Source of the DNA: CAZAQV01 sp964487255 | GTDB lineage: Bacteria > Myxococcota_A > Polyangia > Polyangiales > CAZAQV01 | Assembly (NCBI GenBank): GCA_964487255.1 | Contig: CAZAQV010000051.1 | Location: 1 to 15,852 of the forward strand | Direction of reading: 5' to 3' | DNA length: 15,852 nt | In this document: positions 1-5,962 of the stretch, in pieces | Layout of the letters: every line of letters begins with the position of its first letter | How positions within the stretch are numbered: position 1 is the first letter of the stretch | The notes under the pieces: generated by a model | The model's input: the letters and a program-made list of their open reading frames with translations, nothing else | Told to the model about the DNA's origin: nothing | The model's database searches: none | Position numbers and translations under genes: made by a program

Positions 1-21
1 AAATTTCTGCAAGCTGACCTC

Positions 22-52
22 TTGACCTTAGAGTTAACTCTAAGCTTATACT
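22..52 (+). promoter_or_regulatory. MerR-type promoter with embedded palindromic operator
   Basis: The -35 box TTGACC (22-27) and the -10 box TATACT (47-52) are separated by 19 bp, the over-long spacing typical of promoters that MerR-family activators untwist. Within the spacer lies a perfect 18-bp palindrome, CTTAGAGTTAACTCTAAG (27-44), the size and position expected for a MerR dimer operator. It lies 67 bp before the start codon of the MerR-like gene at 119 and reads toward it, so the regulator probably controls itself and the downstream permease. Assignment of this site to this regulator is inference from adjacency. Confidence 0.85.
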
Positions 53-118
53 CATCGCCATTGAGTTGCCCGATTGCGCCTGAATGCGCTGCAGCGGGTC
101 CATTGAGGATGAGAAACC

Positions 119-538
119 ATGATAAAAATCAGTGAGTTAGGTGAGAGAACCGGGCTGTCGCCACATACCATTCGCTTCTACGAGAAGCATGGCCTGATCG
201 AGGCCAGCTCCCGCAATGAAGCGGGTTACCGTTTTTACAACGATTCAGATGTGCGCCGCGCCGAGTTTGTGAAAACGGCACGCAACATCGGCTTTTCGCT
301 GGACGATATCGGCCAGCTGCTGTCGATTCGCGTCGACAAGGAAAGCCACAGCTGTCAGGAAGTCACAGACATTACCCGCCACAAGCTGGAAGAAGTGAAT
401 GCGCGGATCGCCGAACTGGAATCCATGCGCAAGACGCTGTCGCGCCTGTTGGAAAGCTGTTGCGGCGGACCGGAAGAGGCCACCCATTGTTCCATTATGG
501 AAGCGCTGGATGGCGGCGAAGTCGAAACCCGGCAGTAA
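119..538 (+). CDS. MerR-family metal-responsive transcriptional regulator, ZntR/CadR-like
   Basis: The 139-residue protein has the MerR layout: an N-terminal winged helix (residues 1-70, with the family pattern TIRFYEKHGLI and GYRFYNDSDV), a dimerisation coiled coil (about 80-112) and a C-terminal metal loop. Cys79, Cys114, Cys115 and Cys124 sit at the same numbers as the zinc ligands of E. coli ZntR. The ZntR histidine at 119 is Glu here, and a His is found at 123 instead, so the preferred metal could be zinc, cadmium or lead. The start is supported by GAGGA at 105-109. The MerR-type promoter at 22-52 lies upstream and a metal permease follows 76 bp downstream, so the gene probably activates its own two-gene unit when metal is in excess. 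The family call is firm; the exact metal is not. Confidence 0.9.
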   Translation: MIKISELGERTGLSPHTIRFYEKHGLIEASSRNEAGYRFYNDSDVRRAEFVKTARNIGFSLDDIGQLLSIRVDKESHSCQEVTDITRHKLEEVNARIAELESMRKTLSRLLESCCGGPEEATHCSIMEALDGGEVETRQ

Positions 539-570
539 ACCGGCGACTGGCAACGGAAAGTGTCAACGAG

Positions 571-588
571 TTGAGTGAATTGAGTGAA
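571..588 (+). repeat. Tandem 9-bp direct repeat between regulator and permease
   Basis: TTGAGTGAA occurs twice with no spacer (571-579 and 580-588) in the 76-bp gap between the MerR-like gene and the permease. It lies just before the purine-rich Shine-Dalgarno stretch at 601-610. No function is evident; it may be a slippage product. Confidence 0.6.
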
Positions 589-614
589 ATAAGAGAGCGT
601 AGGAGAAGAGTGGG

Positions 615-1742
615 ATGATGAATTTCTTGACGATATTCTGGGATCTGGTGATCGAGAGTGCGCCCTGGTTGCTGGCCGGTTATTTACTCGCCGGTATTAT
701 CAAGCAGGTGATCCCGGCCAGCTGGGTGGAGAAGCAATTGTCCTCCAAGGGCTTCGTCTCCATCGTCAAAGGCGCCTTCATCGGTGCGCCGCTGCCACTG
801 TGTTCCTGCGGTGTGATCCCGACGGCACTGGCCGTGCGCAAGGCCGGTGCCTCTAAAGGCGCCACGTCATCCTTTTTGGTGGCAACACCGGAAACCGGCG
901 TCGACTCTATCTCCTTCTCCTACGCCGTACTCGGCCCCATCTTCGCTATCGCCCGTCCCATTGGTGCGCTGATCAGTGCCATTGTTGCCGGTTCGCTGGT
1001 GACCCTGTGGGACAAGGAAGACACACCGCCGGTTGCCGAGAAAAGCAGCTGTGGCGGGTGTTGCAGCAGCAAGAAGAAAGCGGAGACTGTTGCACAAGAA
1101 CCGTCATTCGGTCAGAAAATGCTGTCAGCGGTGCAATACGGCTACGGTCGCATGATTTCCGATACCGCCAAGTGGCTGGTGATCGGTCTGGTGGCGGCGG
1201 CCGTGATCACGGCACTGGTGCCGCAGTCGTTCTTCCTGCAATGGGGTGATGGCCTGCTGGCCATGGTCATCATGGTGATTGTCGGTCTGCCCATGTACAT
1301 CTGTGCCACCGCCTCGACGCCGGTGGCTGCCAGTCTACTGTTTGCCGGTATTTCACCCGGTGCGGCGCTGGTGTTCATGCTCACCGGCCCGGCAACCAAC
1401 ATCGCCACCATGGGTGTGATCAAGGAACAACTGGGCACGCGTTCGCTGATTGCCTATATGACTGGCGTGATCGTCACGGCTATTGTTTGCGGTCTGGTGT
1501 TGAACCAGTTGTACGCGCAGATGGGTTGGGCACTGCAGTTGTCCATGGCCGAACACGGTGAGACTTATCCGCTGTGGCGACAATTGCTCGCAGTCGCACT
1601 GGTAGCATTGATCGCACGCGTCTGGTTGCAGCCGCTGTTCAGGAAGTTGTTTGCCGCATCCCCGCCTGCTGTGAGTTCAGAGCCTGGGGCACAGCATCCG
1701 AAAAATGGCGAGCACAAGGATCAGCTGGCCAGCGCCAACTAG
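615..1742 (+). CDS. Heavy-metal efflux permease, DUF318/SO_0444-type
   Basis: This 375-residue integral membrane protein has about eight hydrophobic segments split into two halves. The first half carries the conserved PLCSCGVIP motif (Cys63, Cys65) followed by KAGASKGATSSFLVATPETG; the second half carries PMYICATASTP and LTGPATNIAT. These mark the permease family Pfam DUF318/ArsP_1 and, within it, the SO_0444 group linked to copper and zinc export. Between the halves, a soluble loop rich in Lys, Ser and Cys (Cys147, Cys150, Cys151) looks like a metal-binding site. The Shine-Dalgarno AGGAG at 601-605 supports ATG 615, although ATG 618 is directly adjacent and possible. Position downstream of the ZntR-like regulator suggests induced export of zinc or a related cation. 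The substrate is inferred, not shown. Confidence 0.85.
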   Translation: MMNFLTIFWDLVIESAPWLLAGYLLAGIIKQVIPASWVEKQLSSKGFVSIVKGAFIGAPLPLCSCGVIPTALAVRKAGASKGATSSFLVATPETGVDSISFSYAVLGPIFAIARPIGALISAIVAGSLVTLWDKEDTPPVAEKSSCGGCCSSKKKAETVAQEPSFGQKMLSAVQYGYGRMISDTAKWLVIGLVAAAVITALVPQSFFLQWGDGLLAMVIMVIVGLPMYICATASTPVAASLLFAGISPGAALVFMLTGPATNIATMGVIKEQLGTRSLIAYMTGVIVTAIVCGLVLNQLYAQMGWALQLSMAEHGETYPLWRQLLAVALVALIARVWLQPLFRKLFAASPPAVSSEPGAQHPKNGEHKDQLASAN

Positions 1743-1760
1743 GAAAATACTGTTGGTACA

Positions 1761-2717
1761 TCAGTAGTTGTTGAAGCTGCGCACAATACGGTGCGCAGCA
1801 TCCATCTCCAGCACGGTATCAGCCAGCTCCGGCAGCGTCGCCAGGCTCCAGCGGGTCAACCGCTCAAAGTGCTGAATGAAACGGGCAATCTCTTCCGAAT
1901 CCATCAGCCCCGGTGCATCCGCGGCGCTGCGTAACCTGAGTTTTTCCTCCTGCAATGAACGCCATTCGAAAACTTGCTCGAAGGATGGTGCCTTAAGCAG
2001 AATCAGTTGATGCAGGAGATCCCAGATCGGCTGGTAATAGTGATCCAGCACTGTGTTGACATAGGTTCGCCAGGTGCCATCCGGGTCTTCAGTGCTCTCC
2101 AGTTCGTTGATGGGCTGCTGCAATGCTTCTTTGGGCTCGGCAGCGACGCCGACAAACCATCCCTCAAGTATCACCACATCGACTGGCCCCGAGATTGCCG
2201 GGCAGTCTGTCAGCGGTACGCAATCGTCCTGAGATTTGTCAAAGCGCGGAATCGTGATGACATCGCCTTTGTCGGCGACCTGGAGGCGGCGCAAAGTCAT
2301 GCGCAACAGCGAATGGTCGTGCGTGCCGGGGACGCCTCGACTACGTAACAGCGGATGGCCTATGTCTGCCAGTTCAATGCGTTTGGCCTTGGACAAATAG
2401 AAGTCATCAATTGACAGATTGGCCACTGTCAGAGATTGTGCTTCGAAGTAATGCGTGAGCAGTGCGGCCAGTGTCGACTTGCCTGTACCCTGGGCACCGT
2501 TGATGCCGATGATGGGTGCTCGAGGTTCTGTGTTTTCCTGAATACTGGTGAGTAAGGTCTCTGCCAGCGGCAACAGGTACTGCTGCGTATCCTCAGCATA
2601 GGAGTCGGGTAACTGTTCGCGGGTGATAAAGTCTTGGATTAGCTGTGAAAACACTGTTGATAAACTGCTATTCGAATCAGTGGCAGGAGTCAGTGTACAG
2701 TGACCGAAGTCGCACAA
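1761..2717 (-). CDS. P-loop kinase, D-glycerate 3-kinase/YggC/Tda10-like
   Basis: The protein (318 residues from the TTG at 2717) has a Walker A, GINGAQGTGKST (residues 71-82), then LSIDDFYL with the paired Asp typical of this kinase group (104-105), an RGVPGTHD segment and the strand VVILEGWFVG. This order matches the family that contains plant D-glycerate 3-kinase and yeast Tda10, and bacterial members are often called only 'kinase'. D-glycerate phosphorylation is therefore a plausible but unproven reaction. The start is uncertain: TTG 2717 has no Shine-Dalgarno, and no ATG lies in frame before the Walker region. GTG at codon 22 is the other choice, and removing 21 residues would not touch any motif. 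The gene converges on the permease with 18 bp between stop codons and is divergent from the DnaT-like gene. A strong inverted repeat sits in its last codons. Confidence 0.75.
   Translation of the reverse strand: MCDFGHCTLTPATDSNSSLSTVFSQLIQDFITREQLPDSYAEDTQQYLLPLAETLLTSIQENTEPRAPIIGINGAQGTGKSTLAALLTHYFEAQSLTVANLSIDDFYLSKAKRIELADIGHPLLRSRGVPGTHDHSLLRMTLRRLQVADKGDVITIPRFDKSQDDCVPLTDCPAISGPVDVVILEGWFVGVAAEPKEALQQPINELESTEDPDGTWRTYVNTVLDHYYQPIWDLLHQLILLKAPSFEQVFEWRSLQEEKLRLRSAADAPGLMDSEEIARFIQHFERLTRWSLATLPELADTVLEMDAAHRIVRSFNNY
1776..1799. repeat. Perfect 9-bp inverted repeat in the 3' end of the kinase gene
   Basis: GCTGCGCAC (1776-1784) and GTGCGCAGC (1791-1799) are perfect complements around the 6-nt loop AATACG. 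The hairpin lies between two convergent genes, inside the last codons of the minus-strand kinase (encoding AAHRIVRS). No T-run follows closely on either strand, so it is not a canonical intrinsic terminator. It could protect or end transcripts arriving from the permease side. Confidence 0.5.
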
Positions 2718-2736
2718 GCAATTGCGCCGTGCGCTG

Positions 2737-2771
2737 GCTAATTCGACTGTGTTAGCATCGAATGATTAGCA
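2737..2771. promoter_or_regulatory. Repeat-rich divergent intergenic region, possible operator
   Basis: Between the divergent kinase and DnaT-like genes, TTAGCA occurs twice (2752-2757 and 2766-2771), 14 bp apart start to start. In addition GCTAAT plus TCGA (2737-2746) is mirrored by TCGA plus ATTAGC (2758-2770) with a 3-base insertion. Shared regulation of the two genes is possible. No convincing -35/-10 pair could be drawn, so the call is tentative. Confidence 0.25.
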
Positions 2772-2873
2772 GCAGCGACGCGCACGACCCGACCTTTGGC
2801 TTCACAAGGGTCACTGTCGGCAATGTCACGAGCCGGCGAGCAATCGCTGTTGCCCAATCTTTTAGTGAGTTCC

Positions 2874-4001
2874 ATGTCCGCAAAATTATTACCAGAGCGT
2901 CCTCTGATTGTTTCGCCGACCCTCGCGTCCACGATCGGACTGGAAGAGGCGGTGATGTTGCAGACGCTAGCAGACTGGCTGGCGCCGCAGAAGGGCGAGT
3001 CACGACACAAGCAACCGGACCTGAAGTGGGTGGCGGTGCGCGACGAAGAGTTGCAGGATCTGTTTCCATTCTGGAAGACAGTCGACATCACGCGCGTGAA
3101 AAATTCCCTGCAGTCATTGGGCATGTTGCTGATCGATCCCGACCCGCATGACCGCGGCCGTGACTATCTCGCCATCGACGAAGGCGAGGAGTCCAGTCAG
3201 CGCAGCCGGCCACAACCGGCCAGCAGTCCGGCGCCGGAAGCAGTGGGTTCGGCCTCACTGATACCCAAAACCTGGCAGCCGGATGACAACTGGATTCGCC
3301 TGTGCAAACAGCACGCGATACCGGAAGCGTTCCTGCGCGATCTGGTGCCCGAGTTTGTTAATTACTGGCGCGACCGCGGACACGCCAGATTCTCCTGGGG
3401 CAATGCCTTTTACAAACATGCGATCAAGGAATGGGCCAAGGAACAAACCCGACGCGGTGCTTACGAGATGGCCACCGACATGTCCAGCGAGTGGTGGCCT
3501 TCGCAAGATGCACTGGAGATTTTGGTAAACTCCGGCATCAGCAGTGAATTCATCGAAGACGCCATTCCCGAGTTCGTGCTGTACTGGCGTGAGCGCGGTG
3601 TCGTGCACGGCGCCTGGAACACCAAATTTATTGAGCACATTCGCCGTCAATGGGCGAAATTTTCCGCGTCCTTCGGCCGTGATGACACACCGCAGGTGAT
3701 TCCCGAAGACTGGCAACCCAGTGCCGACTGCTTCGAGATATTGCAACTGGCGGAGATCGATGAAGATTACGCGCGCAGCCGCGTACCGGAATTTGTCCTG
3801 TACTGGCGCGACAGCCAGCAGGTAAAAGCCTCATGGAACACCGTCTTTCTCCAGTTCATCAAGCAGGATTGGGCGCGGCAACTAAAACAACGCGATTTGG
3901 CAGAGAACACTCATGCAGAAAATCAAACCGTTGCTGGATCAGGCCAGCAAAGGCTTAAAGAACAGCTCCAGCGCTTCGCCGACCGCAGTTGGGCCGAATA
4001 A
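2874..4001 (+). CDS. DnaT-like primosomal protein with winged-helix N-terminus and three DnaT domains
   Basis: From ATG 2874 the protein has 375 residues. Residues 10-95 (SPTLASTIGLEEAVMLQ, W52, DLFPFW at 62-67, then ITRVKNSLQSLGMLLID) resemble the winged-helix domain of phage replisome organiser proteins. A low-complexity linker follows, rich in Ser, Pro, Arg and Gln (about 104-130). Three DnaT DNA-binding domains then follow, anchored at Trp134, Trp207 and Trp280 and each holding PEFV.YWR. E. coli DnaT, the primosome protein that helps DnaC load DnaB, has 179 residues and only one such domain. The open frame extends upstream to TTG 2796 and ATG 2823, but homology starts near SAKLLPERPLIVSP and GTGAG at 2865-2869 gives a weak ribosome site, so 2874 is preferred. 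The last 89 bp overlap the next gene. A role in replication restart or helicase loading is inferred. Confidence 0.85.
   Translation: MSAKLLPERPLIVSPTLASTIGLEEAVMLQTLADWLAPQKGESRHKQPDLKWVAVRDEELQDLFPFWKTVDITRVKNSLQSLGMLLIDPDPHDRGRDYLAIDEGEESSQRSRPQPASSPAPEAVGSASLIPKTWQPDDNWIRLCKQHAIPEAFLRDLVPEFVNYWRDRGHARFSWGNAFYKHAIKEWAKEQTRRGAYEMATDMSSEWWPSQDALEILVNSGISSEFIEDAIPEFVLYWRERGVVHGAWNTKFIEHIRRQWAKFSASFGRDDTPQVIPEDWQPSADCFEILQLAEIDEDYARSRVPEFVLYWRDSQQVKASWNTVFLQFIKQDWARQLKQRDLAENTHAENQTVAGSGQQRLKEQLQRFADRSWAE
3264..3890 (+). repeat. Three tandem DnaT domains at a 73-residue period
   Basis: Copy 1 spans about 3264-3452, copy 2 about 3483-3671 and copy 3 about 3702-3890. The anchor tryptophan codons start at 3273, 3492 and 3711, exactly 219 bp apart each time. 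Each copy reads W-x-P, then VPEFVNYWR, IPEFVLYWR or VPEFVLYWR, then SW or AW and a closing helix ending in W-A. The copies are clearly diverged at DNA level, so the duplication is old and kept by selection on protein structure. Confidence 0.9.
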
Positions 4002-4448
4002 GCGACCTGCCGCTGGCGAGCCCGGTGTTAATGAGCCGCATGCCGAGTTTGATGCGCAAGCCGGCATGGATCACGTGGATGCCATTAACCAGGTGTTCGC
4101 GGAGTTTGAGTTCGCCTATCACAACCAGTTTCACAAGGCCTTCGCCACGGCGGACAGTCTCTCCATTGCCAAGAAATACTGGCTCTCTTCACTGGAACAC
4201 ATTCCGCCGCGGCAGATCGTCCTCGCCGCCAAACGAGTGATTCGCAGCTCGGAGTATCTGCCTTCCATCTCGGTATTGCTGCAAGCCTGCGAACAGGGCC
4301 ATGACCTGTTCGGCTTGCCCGGCGCGCGGCAGGCCTATCAGGAAGCCTGCGCGGCACCGTCGCCGAAGCGCGAGCAAACGTGGAGTCATGAGGCGGTGTA
4401 TTACGCCGGCAAGAATGCCGGCTGGTTTATGCTGGCCAACGAGCCGGA
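3913..4448 (+). CDS. Lambda P-like replication protein (putative helicase loader), 3' end lost in gap
   Basis: About 178 codons are visible before the N run. The first 50 residues are a Lys/Ser/Pro-rich linker. From Asp56 the sequence matches the phage lambda replication protein P family: NQVFAEFEFAYHNQFHKAF, AKKYWLSSL, QIVLAAKRVI, YLPSISVLLQAC, GLPGARQAYQEAC, then WSHEAVYYAGKNAGWF. Lambda P delivers host DnaB helicase to an origin. The start at 3913 lies inside the preceding DnaT-like gene (89-bp overlap), which implies coupled translation; ATG 4066 is a fallback that would keep the recognisable domain. The DnaT-then-loader order recalls E. coli dnaT-dnaC, but the loader is of another family. 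No integrase, capsid or lysis genes are nearby, so this may be a domesticated module. The C-terminus is unseen. Confidence 0.8.
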
Positions 4449-4548
4449 NNNNNNNNNNNNNNNNNNNNNNNNNNNNNNNNNNNNNNNNNNNNNNNNNNNN
4501 NNNNNNNNNNNNNNNNNNNNNNNNNNNNNNNNNNNNNNNNNNNNNNNN
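4449..4548. other. Assembly gap (100 N)
   Basis: Exactly 100 N hides the 3' ends of two convergent genes, the lambda P-like gene on the left and the amidohydrolase on the right. The round number suggests a placeholder, so the true distance is unknown. Nothing on either side proves that the join is correct. Confidence 0.97.
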
Positions 4549-5767
4549 TGACGGCGATGATGTCGGCATCCTTGCCGGCTTCGATGGTGCCGACGTAGTC
4601 GGTGATACCGATCAGATCAGCGGCATTGATTGTCGCCGCAATGAGAATTTCCCGCTCCGGCATGCCGGCCTGATTCATCAGCACCGCCTCGTAGGCATTG
4701 GTGCCGTGATCGTTGACACCCGCGTCTGTGCCGTAAGCCACCTTGACGCCTTTCTCATAGGCAATACGGAAGGCGTTGCGCATGATGGGGCCGACTTCCA
4801 GGGCTTTTTGCCGCACTTGCGGCGTGAAGAAATCAGGCTGCTCACTGGCGATGCGCTCGACGGTGTAGCCGGCAATCAGCGTCGGCACCAGATAGGCGCC
4901 GGTCTGCACAAACAGGTCGGCCACTTCTTCATCCAGATAGGACCCGTGCTCGATGGAATCGACGCCGGCCCGCAGCGCCGCCATCATGCCGGCCTTGCCA
5001 TGCGCATGCGCAGCGACTTTGCGACCCATGGCGTGCGCCGCTTCGATCAGGGCGATCTGTTCTTCATCGGTAAATTGTTGCTCGGTGCCGGTAGCGGTGA
5101 TGCTCAGCACGCCGCCGGTAGCCACATATTTGATGTGGTCGGCACCGTATTTGATCTGCGTGCGCACGGCGCGGCGGCATTCGGCGATGCCGTCACACAC
5201 ATTGGAGCCGGGTTCGGCGAAGACGTCGTCGCGGAAGCCGTTGCGGTCACCGTGACCGCCGGTGGGCGTGATGGAACTGCCGGAGGCGAAAATGCGCGGC
5301 CCCATGACGATGCCCTGATTGATGGCGTCGCGCAGGGCGAAGATGGCATTACGGTCGGCGCCGACATTGCGCACGGTGGTAAAGCCGGCGCGCAGCGTAC
5401 GCATGCCGAACTCCACACCCATCAGGGTGCTGAACTCGGATGAACGGGTCACGGCGACCTCGCGGCCATTGGGTTCCTGTTGGCCCAGCAGGTGGGTGTG
5501 GGAATCAATCAGCCCGGGCATGACAAACTGATTGCTCAGGTCGATGACCTCGGCATTGGCCGTGCCATTAACCTGACCCGGCTGCACGTAGCCGGCGCGG
5601 ACTTCGACGATGACGTTATTGCGGACGATAATGCTTTGCTCAGTGAGCACACCGTCACGGGCATCCGCCAGCAGCGAACCGGCATGGATAATTTTCCAGC
5701 TGTTGCCCTGGGCAGTAAGAGAGGTGGAGAACAACAGTGCAAGCAGGGAAACAACAAGTCGATTCAT
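4549..5767 (-). CDS. Secreted metal-dependent amidohydrolase, C-terminus lost in gap
   Basis: The visible 406 residues begin with a signal peptide (MNRLVVSLLALLFSTSLTAQG), so the enzyme is probably periplasmic or exported. The rest is an amidohydrolase-superfamily TIM barrel with the expected metal centre: HTH (His90, His92), Lys212 in HIKYVATGG as the probable carboxylated lysine, His253 (AAHAHG), His273 (SIEHGSY) and Asp347 (YGTDAG). This pattern fits the branch of prolidase-like and imidazolonepropionase-related hydrolases, many of which cut Xaa-Pro or other blocked dipeptides; the substrate cannot be told. Sequence stops at DADIIAV, so about 25-40 C-terminal residues are probably in the N run. 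The start is supported by GAGG placed six bases before the ATG at 5767. It is convergent with the P-like gene and lies downstream of ettA on the same strand. Confidence 0.85.
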
Positions 5768-5962
5768 GGCGGCCTCGTTTAGTTGCTGGTCTTTAAAGAA
5801 TATTACTCAATGCGCCATGCGCTGGCGAAAAAGAGTCAGGTGCCACTTCTTGTTCGGAATCTTGTGATTTCGACAAAGGTTAAGTCCGTGCGTCCGTGCA
5901 CGGGTATATGGCATTTTTTTCCGGACGCTTGATTGCAAACGCCCGGTTTCAAACGTCGTGCT
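5768..5962. other. Intergenic region between ettA and amidohydrolase genes
   Basis: This 195-bp space holds no gene that I can support. It contains a small stem CCGTGC/GCACGG (5886-5891 with 5898-5903) and an overlapping longer-loop pair GCGTCCG/CGGACGC (5890-5896 with 5922-5928). These flank a T-run on the plus strand (5914-5920), which reads as an A-run for ettA. It is therefore not a standard terminator for ettA, but structure after the ettA stop is likely. Confidence 0.4.

Noticed and set aside
2796..2873. Upstream extension of the DnaT-like gene to TTG 2796 or ATG 2823
   Set aside because: The extra 26 residues carry no family similarity, neither codon has a ribosome site, and ATG 2874 begins where the winged-helix homology begins.
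2737..4448. Integrated prophage around the DnaT/P-like genes
   Set aside because: Replication-type proteins alone are not enough: no integrase, repressor, terminase, structural or lysis gene and no attachment-site repeat is visible, though the right side is cut by the N gap.
4551..5443. Long open frame on the plus strand opposite the amidohydrolase
   Set aside because: The minus strand encodes a full set of amidohydrolase metal ligands and a signal peptide. The plus-strand translation is rich in Gly, Ala, Asp and His with no family motif.
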